A DNA stretch of 13,053 nt, from positions 1-13,053 of the forward strand of contig CAMLGG010000150.1 of the NCBI GenBank assembly GCA_946479475.1. The letters run 5' to 3'. Below, in pieces: positions 7,009 through 12,926 of the stretch (position 1 is the stretch's first letter; each line of letters opens with the position of its first letter). Source of the stretch: an uncultured Ideonella sp. (GTDB taxonomy: Bacteria > Pseudomonadota > Gammaproteobacteria > Burkholderiales > Burkholderiaceae). The notes below the pieces were generated by a model. It ran no database searches. It saw nothing but the letters and a program-made list of their open reading frames with translations, and was not told the origin of the DNA. The position numbers were made by a program, and so were the translations under genes.

Positions 7009-7311
7009 TCAGCCGAAGACCTGGACCACCCGGTCGCGCACGCTGCCGTCCACGACGTGAGGCTTGAGCTTGTCGAGCAGCTCGCCGTAGACCTTGTCCT
7101 GCACGACCTTGGCGGCGAACTGCGGCATCGCATCCAGGCTGTCGGTGTCGTTGAACCAGTGCAGCTTCAGTCCGCCGAACATCTCGGAGCCGACCTTCAT
7201 CTTCAGGCCGTAGACCTCGTTGACGTACGAGGCGATCTCGATAGCCGCCTGCAGGGCGGGAACGAAGCTGGCGCCGTTCCTGACCGTGATGGTTCGCGAG
7301 TAGCGGAACAT
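7009..7311 (-). CDS. Conserved-looking 100-residue protein of unknown function
   Basis: I do not recognise a named family. The start is very well supported: AAAGGAGG ends 7 bases before ATG 7311. The sequence alternates strand and helix: RYSRTITVRN (strand), SFVPALQAAIEIASYVNEVYG (helix, 15-35), LKMKVGSEMFGGLKLHWFND (two strands, 36-55), and MPQFAAKVVQDKVYGELLDKLKPHV (helix, 62-86). Such a beta-alpha-beta-beta-alpha pattern would fit a ferredoxin-like/dimeric alpha-beta-barrel fold of the NIPSNAP or ABM kind. This is an inference from pattern only. It has no signal peptide or cysteines. It lies directly before the iron alcohol dehydrogenase and behind a candidate FNR-type promoter, so a role in the same anaerobic metabolism is plausible. 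Confidence 0.75.
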   Translation of the reverse strand: MFRYSRTITVRNGASFVPALQAAIEIASYVNEVYGLKMKVGSEMFGGLKLHWFNDTDSLDAMPQFAAKVVQDKVYGELLDKLKPHVVDGSVRDRVVQVFG

Positions 7312-7346
7312 GGATCTCCCTCCTTTGTCGTGGGCATGCCCGCGTC

Positions 7347-7387
7347 ACCCTAGCCGCCGCGCGCCCCGGCGGCTTGCGCACGCTCAA
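7347..7387 (-). promoter_or_regulatory. Candidate CRP/FNR-family-dependent promoter of the 100-aa/alcohol dehydrogenase pair
   Basis: The box on the plus strand is TTGCGCACGCTCAA (7374-7387), an exact fit to TTG(A/C)-N6-(G/T)CAA. On the minus strand TAGGGT (7352-7347) keeps the T, A and final T of a -10 and is centred 31 bp from the box. A start near 7340 would leave about 29 nt of leader containing the strong ribosome-binding site. Confidence 0.5.
7352..7374 (-). terminator. GC-rich hairpin after the receiver-domain fragment
   Basis: AGCCGCC (7352-7358) and GGCGGCT (7368-7374) form a perfect 7-bp stem with a 9-base loop. It begins 27 bases past the stop of the fragment on the minus strand. 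There is no run of T after it, so intrinsic termination is doubtful. It also overlaps the proposed promoter by position. Confidence 0.25.
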
Positions 7388-7400
7388 CTGGCGAAACGGC

Positions 7401-7604
7401 TCAGCAGCCGGTCGACGGTTGCGCCATGCTTCGGGCGGCCAGGGATCGCACCCACTCGCGGGTGACGGGCTTGACGATGAACTCGTCCACGCCCAGCTTT
7501 CCGGCCATCCGGCGGAAGGGCCTGAGCTCGCCCTCGGACAGGGCGGTGACCATCACCACCCGCGTGTCCCAGAGGGCGAGCTGCTCGCGCAGGTTTGCCA
7601 GCAA
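7401..7604 (-). pseudogene. C-terminal fragment of a response-regulator receiver domain
   Basis: The translated stretch (67 codons from TTG 7604) contains RVVMVTALSEGE, the beta4 strand with the conserved Thr, then a helix, then LGVDEFIVKPVTREWVRSL, which is beta5 with the conserved Lys-Pro and helix 5. The first half of a receiver domain, including the phosphate-accepting Asp, is missing. Upstream the frame stays open toward the SH3-like gene, but it has no good start codon and no receiver-like sequence. No ribosome-binding site is seen at 7604. It is most simply the remnant of a deleted regulator gene. Expression as a small protein cannot be excluded. Confidence 0.6.
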
Positions 7605-7683
7605 GGGTGCTACCCGCTTCCCGGTAGGCCGCGCCTCACCGGGCCCGCAAGGCGCGGGCGAGACCGGCCCGCGGGCATCCGCT

Positions 7684-8289
7684 TCACTTCTGCGGCTGTC
7701 GCGGCGGTGGCGGTGCCGGCATCACCGGCGCCCGCGGCGGCGGCACCGGCCTGCGGCCGTCGTGTGGCGGTTCGGGAGGCGGCTTGTGCCCGTCCGGCGG
7801 CGGATGCGGCGGTTCGGGAGGCCGGGGCGGCCGCTGCGGCGGATGCGGTGGTGGATAGGGCCGCGTGCCCGGCGGACGCGGCGCAGGCGGCGGGTGCACC
7901 CAGCGATACCGGTCCCCGTACCAGGGCCGGTCATGGTAGTGGTCGCGCCAGTAGTCGAGGATGACGAAGCCGATGATGCCGATGCCTATCGCCTGGCCGT
8001 AGGTCAGCACCGGGACGTCGCGGCCCTGGTAGGGATAGGCGAGGTTGCCGGCGTAGACCCAGCCGCGCTCGCCCGCGGCGAAGATGTCGCACCAGCTGTA
8101 GTCCGCCAGGCACCCCTGGACCTCCACCCGCACGCCCGCCGAAAGAATGGCCACCGCGGGGTAGCTCCTCGCCGGCCCGGTGCGCAGGTGCACGCTGCTG
8201 GTGGTGTAGGCGGTCTCGGCATGCGCTGCACTGCCGAGGGCACAGGCCGCTGCGAGCAGCAGCGGGCGCAACAGGACCCTGGTTGCCAT
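7684..8289 (-). CDS. Exported SH3-domain protein with proline-rich tail
   Basis: The 201-residue product begins with a signal peptide (MATRVLLRPLLLAAACALGSAAHA, cleavage after residue 24). A bacterial SH3-like domain follows, with VHLRTGPARSYPAVAILSAG (33-52), VEVQGCLADYSWCDI (55-69) and GERGWVYAGNLAY (73-85). C60 and C67 could form a disulfide. Next is a hydrophobic stretch, GQAIGIGIIGFVILDYW (98-114), long enough to insert in or lie on a membrane. An Asp/His/Tyr/Trp patch (DHYHDRPWYGDRYRW) comes next, then a Pro-rich tail (132-201) with repeated PPEPPH-type units. This points to an envelope protein, perhaps peptidoglycan-binding. ATG 8289 has GGAG with good spacing, and the open frame upstream is not coding for this protein. 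An FNR-like promoter is proposed upstream. Confidence 0.82.
   Translation of the reverse strand: MATRVLLRPLLLAAACALGSAAHAETAYTTSSVHLRTGPARSYPAVAILSAGVRVEVQGCLADYSWCDIFAAGERGWVYAGNLAYPYQGRDVPVLTYGQAIGIGIIGFVILDYWRDHYHDRPWYGDRYRWVHPPPAPRPPGTRPYPPPHPPQRPPRPPEPPHPPPDGHKPPPEPPHDGRRPVPPPRAPVMPAPPPPRQPQK
7766..7822. repeat. Internal repeat in the proline-rich coding region
   Basis: GGCGGTTCGGGAGGC occurs at 7766-7780 and again at 7808-7822, 42 bp apart. Related GCGGCGGATGCGG segments lie next to and after the second copy. The repeats encode the PPEPPH-type units of the SH3-like protein and keep its frame. Confidence 0.65.
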
Positions 8290-8313
8290 GGGCTTCTCCG
8301 CATCGTTCCGGCC

Positions 8314-8354
8314 AGCATAGGGACGCTCGCGTCGTGGCCGTTGATGCGTGTCAG
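8314..8354 (-). promoter_or_regulatory. Candidate FNR-type promoter of the SH3-like gene
   Basis: TTGATGCGTGTCAG (8341-8354) matches the FNR consensus TTGAT-N4-ATCAA at 8 of 10 defined positions. On the minus strand the -10 TATGCT (8319-8314; T, A, T and last T conserved) is centred 31 bp from it, the spacing of a class II activator. Predicted transcription starts near 8307, 18 nt before the start codon. Confidence 0.45.
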
Positions 8355-8407
8355 CCGGCCTTCGAGCGACGCCTGCTCCATTGGCCACCGCCAGGGCGCC
8401 TGCCTGC

Positions 8408-8421
8408 TTGAGCCGGCGCAA
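8408..8421. promoter_or_regulatory. Second CRP/FNR-family box upstream of the SH3-like gene
   Basis: TTGAGCCGGCGCAA fits TTG(A/C)-N6-(G/T)CAA exactly and differs from the box at 4693-4706 at one of 14 positions. It lies 12 bases past the GH39 stop codon and 67 bp (centre to centre) from the box at 8341-8354. No convincing -10 is seen at the matching distance, so it may be an upstream accessory site. Confidence 0.45.
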
Positions 8422-8432
8422 TCGCCGAGCGC

Positions 8433-10007
8433 TCAGGGCTTCGTCCTGCCCGCCGGCTCGAGCGTGAGCAGCGCGACGTCGTTGCTGCGCATCGGCAGCT
8501 TCCAGTGCAGCCGCCCGTCGGCTCCGACCTGGATCACGCGGTCCACTTCGGACGAGTCCCTGGTGAGATCCTGCAGCTGGCGCAACTGCTCGGTGCCCAG
8601 TTCCGTGGGCGAGCCCATCTCCAGGTACGCCGTATGCGCGTCGTTGGCCTTGTAGCCGGTGCGCCGCACCTGCACGCGGTAGTCGCCGGGGGCGAGATGA
8701 TGCAGCTCCAGCTGCACGGGGCGGGCGTCGATCGCCGGCACCGGCTTGCCGAAGAAGACGCCGTTGCTCGTCGGCTGCTCGCGGTGCTGCCAGTCCCACA
8801 CCAGCACCGAGACCTTGCTGCCGTCGGCCGAGGCGAGCACGGCATCGTCGGCGCTGGGGATCTCCTTGCCTTGCAGCGCATGCAGGTACTTGAAGGCGAA
8901 CCAGGCAGGCTTGCGCACGCCGTCGCGGGTCATCAGGCCGAAGCCGCCGTGGAAGGGGCGGTCGGGCGGGCCCGGCTCCTCGAACAGGTCGCTGTAGGTC
9001 CAGTAGCTCATCGCCTGGGCCAGGCCGCGCGTGCCGTGCAGCTTGGTCAGGATCCATGAGGCGCTGATGTAGCTGTCGTGGACCTTGTCGCGCGGGTTGT
9101 AGCTGGTGCTCCACTCGGTGATGTAGAGCGGCAGGCCGGGGAATGCCGAGGCCTCGATCTCCTTGCGCACGCGGCGGACGTCGCCCACGATGGAGTCGGG
9201 GTTCGGCGAGAGCTTGCGGTCGGACTGGCCGAACTCGTCGAGGTAGCCTTCTTCCACGCCGTAGGTGTGCGTGGTGACGAAGTCCACCGGCACGTCGTTG
9301 GCCTTGGCATAGGCCAGCAGTTCCGGCACCCACGCTGCGCCCGCCGTGGAAGGGCCGCCCACCTTCAGTGCCGGGTCCACGCGCTTGACGGCGCGCGCGG
9401 TGGCGGCATACAGGTCGAAATAGGCCTTCTGGTCGGCACGCTCCCAGAAGCCTTCGAGGTTGGGCTCGTTCCAGACCTCGAAGGGCCACTGCCGCACTTC
9501 CTCGGCCCCGTAGCGCTGGATCAGGTGGCGCACGAAGGCGTCGATCAGCTCCTTCCACGGTCCGGGCTGGGGATGCGAGGTGTTGCCCTTCCAGTAGAAG
9601 ATCGTCTGCCTGGAGGTGGTCATCACCCCGGGCGTGAAGCCCAGCTCGACGAAGGGCTTGATGCCACGCGCGAGCAGGCCGTCGTACAGCCTGTCGATGC
9701 CGCTGAAGTCGAAGGCCAGGCGGCCGTCGACCCTGCGCACCGTGCCGAGCTGGTCATGGAAGATGTCGTGGAAGCGGACGTAGCGGAACCCCAGCTCGTC
9801 GACCGCGATCTTCAGCTGCTCCAGGTTCGCGGCCCGGCCGGTGGTGCCCGGGTAGTCGGCTCCCACCGAAAGGTCGAAGAAGCGGTCGACGGGCGAAGCG
9901 GCCCGCGCCAGATCCAGCTGCACATGCCGGGCGCCTGGGCCGCCGGCACTCGCCGCGCTGGCGTAGCAAAGGCCCATGACGAGCCGCAGAGTCATCCAAC
10001 GGGACAT
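8433..10007 (-). CDS. Exported glycoside hydrolase family 39 enzyme
   Basis: The 524-residue product from ATG 10007 carries a signal peptide with cleavage near ASA21. A (beta/alpha)8 glycosidase of family GH39 follows. The signature WPFEVWNEPNLEGFW (174-188) holds the acid/base E181. LYITEWSTSYNPRD (294-307) holds the nucleophile E298. A C-terminal beta domain (about 380-524) is usual in the family. GH39 includes beta-xylosidases, alpha-L-iduronidases and the Psl-degrading endoglycosidase PslG. The substrate cannot be fixed here; export suggests an extracellular or periplasmic glycan. The frame extends to 10121, but those 38 extra residues precede the signal peptide and are unlikely to be translated. 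The gene is divergent from the ROK repressor, with an inverted repeat 37 nt before the start. Confidence 0.9.
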   Translation of the reverse strand: MSRWMTLRLVMGLCYASAASAGGPGARHVQLDLARAASPVDRFFDLSVGADYPGTTGRAANLEQLKIAVDELGFRYVRFHDIFHDQLGTVRRVDGRLAFDFSGIDRLYDGLLARGIKPFVELGFTPGVMTTSRQTIFYWKGNTSHPQPGPWKELIDAFVRHLIQRYGAEEVRQWPFEVWNEPNLEGFWERADQKAYFDLYAATARAVKRVDPALKVGGPSTAGAAWVPELLAYAKANDVPVDFVTTHTYGVEEGYLDEFGQSDRKLSPNPDSIVGDVRRVRKEIEASAFPGLPLYITEWSTSYNPRDKVHDSYISASWILTKLHGTRGLAQAMSYWTYSDLFEEPGPPDRPFHGGFGLMTRDGVRKPAWFAFKYLHALQGKEIPSADDAVLASADGSKVSVLVWDWQHREQPTSNGVFFGKPVPAIDARPVQLELHHLAPGDYRVQVRRTGYKANDAHTAYLEMGSPTELGTEQLRQLQDLTRDSSEVDRVIQVGADGRLHWKLPMRSNDVALLTLEPAGRTKP

Positions 10008-10043
10008 TCCCACCACTTTGTCTTCCTGTTCTGCTGGGTTGCC

Positions 10044-10059
10044 GGACTCGCCGGAGTCC
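10044..10059. promoter_or_regulatory. Inverted repeat before the GH39 gene (operator candidate)
   Basis: GGACTC-GCCG-GAGTCC is a perfect 6-4-6 inverted repeat. Its near edge is 37 nt from the GH39 start codon. It resembles the repeat before the GH5 gene (GGTCTC-GGAG-GAGACA) in sequence, arm length, spacer length and distance to the start codon. A repressor site or an mRNA leader hairpin are both possible. Confidence 0.4.
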
Positions 10060-10173
10060 TGCGCGAACGCTAGCGCCATCTGCGCAACGACTCCTAACCA
10101 TGGCGTTACCGGTGAGCGCATGCGACGCGCACGCCACGTTCGGCCCGGTCCCGATAGAAGTTCGTTAGCGCGC

Positions 10174-10185
10174 GGTCATGTGACC
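10174..10185. promoter_or_regulatory. Inverted repeat before the ROK regulator gene
   Basis: GGTCA-TG-TGACC is a perfect 5-2-5 inverted repeat lying 48 bases before the proposed start of the ROK gene, in the 226-bp divergent intergenic region. It could serve autoregulation. The region also holds the 8-bp palindromes CGCTAGCG (10068-10075) and CGCATGCG (10117-10124), which may be chance in this GC-rich DNA. Confidence 0.3.
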
Positions 10186-10233
10186 CGGCGAGCAACTCCG
10201 TACGCTGCCTGGCAGGAAAGCGATGGAGGCATC

Positions 10234-11421
10234 TTGTCGGCGGGAATGGCCAGCAATCAGTGGCTGCTGAAGAAGGCGAACCGGATGATGATCGTGCGGC
10301 GCCTTTGCGCCCGTCCCGGTCTCTCGCGGTCCGAGCTGGCCGTCGAGCTCGGCATGCCGAGGTCCACCGTCACGACTTTCGTCCGGGAACTCCTGGCCGA
10401 AGGATGGCTGATGCACCGGGGCGAGGCCCCCACCGGCGAGGTCGGGCGCCGGCCCATCCCCTTGTACCTCGACCCGCAGCGGCTGCGGCTGATCGGTGCC
10501 GAGGTCGGCGTGGGGCAACTTCGCGTGGTCGCCACCTCGCTTTCGGGCGATGTGCTGGATCGCGTCTGCGTCGGCTTCGACCCGCGTCGCGGTCCGGCTG
10601 CGTGCATCGATATCGTCGCCTCGACGCTGCTGGCGATGCACGAACGGGTGGCGGGCCCCGGCCGCCGCGTCATCGGCCTGGGCATCGGCCTGCCTGGCGG
10701 GGTCGATGCCGTGCGCGGAGTGCTGCAGTTCGCCCCCAACCTCGGCTGGCGCAACCTGCCGGTGGGGTCGCTGCTGTTGCGCAAGTTGAACGGGACGACC
10801 TTGGACGGGATCCCGATGTTCATCCAGAACGAGGCCGACGCCGCGGCGGTGGGCGAGCTGGAGTTCAACGCCGCCGCCGCCGCGAGCCCCTTGATCTACC
10901 TGAGCATGGACCGGGGCCTGGGAGCTGGCGTCATCGTGGGAGACCAGCTCCTGGGCGGCAGTCGCGGGTTCGCGGGCGAAGTGGGCCACGTCGTGCTGGA
11001 GGTCGACGGCCCCTTGTGCTCCTGTGGCCGCCGAGGCTGTGCCGAGGCCCTGATCAGCCTGCCGGCGATGTCGGGCGCCCCGGACGCCGTCGCGCAGGCC
11101 GGGCGGCATCTCGGCGTGCTGCTGCAGAACCTGGCCGTGGCCTATGACCCCGGCTGCATCGTGCTGGGGGGCGCCCGGATCGGACTCGGCGACCGCCTGC
11201 TGCAGCCGGCACTGGCCACGCTGACCGCCTTCGCGGCGGCGGCGAACCTCTCGACCCCGCTCGTGCGCGTCTCCCGCTTCGGCGCCGAAGCGGTTGCCGT
11301 GGGCGCTGCGGCGCTCGCGCGCCACCGGTTGACCAGGCCCGTGGGCCCCGGCGCCGCGGCCAGGACATCCGAGCGTCGGCCGCGCCTGCCGGTCCACCTC
11401 TTTCAACCATTGGCGCCATGA
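10234..11421 (+). CDS. ROK-family transcriptional regulator (XylR/NagC/Mlc type)
   Basis: The 395-residue protein has an N-terminal winged helix-turn-helix (about 10-62: NQWLLKKANRMMIVRRL, SRSELAVELGMPRSTVTTFV). A ROK sugar-kinase-like domain follows, with IGLGIGLPGGVD (147-158), FIQNEADAAAVGELEF (196-211), GLGAGVIVGDQLLGGSRGFAGEVGH (228-252) and the zinc motif CSCGRRGCAE (262-271). In ROK kinases the motif is NDAN with a catalytic Asp; here it is NEAD, so kinase activity is unlikely and a sugar-sensing repressor is the likely role. TTG 10234 is chosen because GGAGG ends 4 bases before it; ATG 10246 is the alternative and gives 391 residues. The C-terminal 30 residues are an Arg/Pro-rich extension. 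Its place between divergent GH39 and downstream GH5 genes suggests it controls both. Confidence 0.9.
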   Translation: MSAGMASNQWLLKKANRMMIVRRLCARPGLSRSELAVELGMPRSTVTTFVRELLAEGWLMHRGEAPTGEVGRRPIPLYLDPQRLRLIGAEVGVGQLRVVATSLSGDVLDRVCVGFDPRRGPAACIDIVASTLLAMHERVAGPGRRVIGLGIGLPGGVDAVRGVLQFAPNLGWRNLPVGSLLLRKLNGTTLDGIPMFIQNEADAAAVGELEFNAAAAASPLIYLSMDRGLGAGVIVGDQLLGGSRGFAGEVGHVVLEVDGPLCSCGRRGCAEALISLPAMSGAPDAVAQAGRHLGVLLQNLAVAYDPGCIVLGGARIGLGDRLLQPALATLTAFAAAANLSTPLVRVSRFGAEAVAVGAAALARHRLTRPVGPGAAARTSERRPRLPVHLFQPLAP

Positions 11422-11448
11422 ATCCGCCTGCGATTTCCACAACCGCCC

Positions 11449-11464
11449 GGTCTCGGAGGAGACA
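11449..11464. promoter_or_regulatory. Inverted repeat before the GH5 gene (operator candidate)
   Basis: GGTCTC-GGAG-GAGACA contains a perfect 5-4-5 inverted repeat (11450-11463) whose outer pair is imperfect. Its near edge is 36 nt before ATG 11500, in the 78-bp gap between the ROK and GH5 genes. It is the counterpart of the repeat at 10044-10059. Confidence 0.38.
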
Positions 11465-11499
11465 CCGCGCCGGGCACCGCACCTCGAAAGGCTGAAAAC

Positions 11500-12858
11500 A
11501 TGAAGTCGTTGTTGTCGTGGGTTCTCGTCGGCCTGGCGCTCGGCGCCAGCGGGCCGGCGCTTGCGCAGAGTTGCGGCAGCGCGGGCGGGGCCACCGTGTG
11601 CCTCACCGCCACCGGCACCGCGAGCAGCGTCCAGCTGAACTGGACGGTCAGTGGATCGGTCAACAGCTTCCAGGTGTACCGCGACACCGACAGCGATCCC
11701 AACGGCCGCAGCCGCATCGCTCAGCTCGGCAAGTCGGCCACCAGCTACGCCGACACCACCGCCGCACCGGGGGCGCGTTACTGGTACTGGATCAAGTTCA
11801 ACAACGCCAACACGAGCGCTGCCTCGGCACTGCGCATCGGCGTCATGCGCGACCTCACCAGCGTGCAGCTGTCCGGCCTGATGTCGCCCGGCATCAACCT
11901 GGGCAACACCCTGGAGGCGATCCCGAACGAGCAGGCGTGGAACCCGGTGCTGACCACCCAGGCCACGATGGACGGCTACAAGGCCGCCGGCTTCAAGACC
12001 GTGCGCATCCCGATGGCCTGGAGCCAGTACGCCGACGCCAACTACAACATCAGCCCGACCTGGATGGCGCGCGTGACCCAGGTGGTGGACTACGCCCGCA
12101 AGGCGGGCCTCTACACCGTCATCAACATCCACTGGGACGGCGGGTGGATGAACCACCCCACCTACGACCAGCAGGCGGCCATCAACGCCAAGCTGGCGAA
12201 GTTCTGGACCCAGATCGCCACCAACTTCCGCGACTACGACGACACCTTGCTGTTCGCCGGCAGCAACGAGGTGGGCATGGAGAACACCTGGGGCGCGCCG
12301 ACGGCCGAATGGGCCGCGGTTCAGAACAGCTTCAACCAGACCTTCGTCGACGCCGTGCGACCGACCGGCGGCAACAACGCCAGGCGGCACCTCGTCGTGC
12401 AGGGCTACTTCACCAACATCGACATCACGACCGCGACCAACACGGTGCCGGGCGACACGGTGCCCGACCGCCTGTTCATGGAGGTGCACTACTACGACCC
12501 GTACAACTTCACGCTGAACGGCGACAGCAACATCTGGCAGTGGGGCTCCATCGCGAAGGACGCCTGGGCCACCGAGACCTGGGCCAACGAGCCCTGGGCG
12601 GACGACCAGTTCCAGAAGATGAAGTCGCGCTTCGTCGACCAGGGTGTGGCGGTCCTCGTGGGCGAGTACGGCGCCTACCTGAAGTCGAACTTCCCCGACA
12701 GCACCTACCGCAACTACTGGACGCAGTACATCACGCATTCGATCGTCCAGCATGGCGGCGTGCCGGTGTGGTGGGACACGGGCGAGCTGATCGACCGCGC
12801 GACCGGGGCGCAGAAGGTGCCGGCCCTGATCAGCACCATCGTCAACGCGGCGAAGTGA
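11500..12858 (+). CDS. Exported glycoside hydrolase family 5 (endoglucanase-type) with FN3-like domain
   Basis: The 452-residue protein has a signal peptide (cleavage after ALA22). About 35-113 form a fibronectin-III-like domain (VQLNWTVSGSVNSFQVYRD...ATSYADTTAAPGARYWYWIKF). A GH5 (beta/alpha)8 domain follows from about 120. Typical elements are SPGINLGNTLEA (129-140), FKTVRIPMAWSQY (165-177), TVINIHWDGGW (206-216), LLFAGSNEVG (250-259, acid/base E257), FMEVHYYDPYNF (326-337) and VLVGEYGAY (385-393, nucleophile E389). The overall pattern fits a beta-1,4-endoglucanase (clan GH-A), but mannan or mixed-link glucan are possible. No cellulose-binding module is visible. ATG 11500 has AAAGG 8 bases upstream. 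It follows the ROK gene and is followed by a lipoprotein gene on the same strand. Confidence 0.93.
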   Translation: MKSLLSWVLVGLALGASGPALAQSCGSAGGATVCLTATGTASSVQLNWTVSGSVNSFQVYRDTDSDPNGRSRIAQLGKSATSYADTTAAPGARYWYWIKFNNANTSAASALRIGVMRDLTSVQLSGLMSPGINLGNTLEAIPNEQAWNPVLTTQATMDGYKAAGFKTVRIPMAWSQYADANYNISPTWMARVTQVVDYARKAGLYTVINIHWDGGWMNHPTYDQQAAINAKLAKFWTQIATNFRDYDDTLLFAGSNEVGMENTWGAPTAEWAAVQNSFNQTFVDAVRPTGGNNARRHLVVQGYFTNIDITTATNTVPGDTVPDRLFMEVHYYDPYNFTLNGDSNIWQWGSIAKDAWATETWANEPWADDQFQKMKSRFVDQGVAVLVGEYGAYLKSNFPDSTYRNYWTQYITHSIVQHGGVPVWWDTGELIDRATGAQKVPALISTIVNAAK

Positions 12859-12926
12859 CGCCGCGCAGATCCCAAGGGGCAGACCCGGGAGGGCCGCCCC
12901 GCCTCGCACTCCTGGAGCAAGTTCCC

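Noticed and set aside
5724..7341. Perfect palindrome GGGCATGCCC at 5724-5733 and 7332-7341, flanking the alcohol dehydrogenase pair
   Set aside because: Both copies are intergenic, but flanking bases differ and GGCATGCC-like strings occur elsewhere in coding DNA; no sign of a mobile unit or target duplication.
8322..8333. GACGC-TC-GCGTC inverted repeat upstream of the SH3-like gene
   Set aside because: It is short and GC-only with no second copy; it lies inside the proposed promoter but adds no independent support.
10008..10121. 38-residue N-terminal extension of the GH39 protein
   Set aside because: It would bury the signal peptide and covers the proposed operator; ATG 10007 begins directly with the signal peptide.
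12876..12900. GGGGC/GCCCC possible hairpin after the GH5 gene
   Set aside because: It has a five-base stem, a 15-base loop and no T run; such pairs are expected by chance at this GC content.
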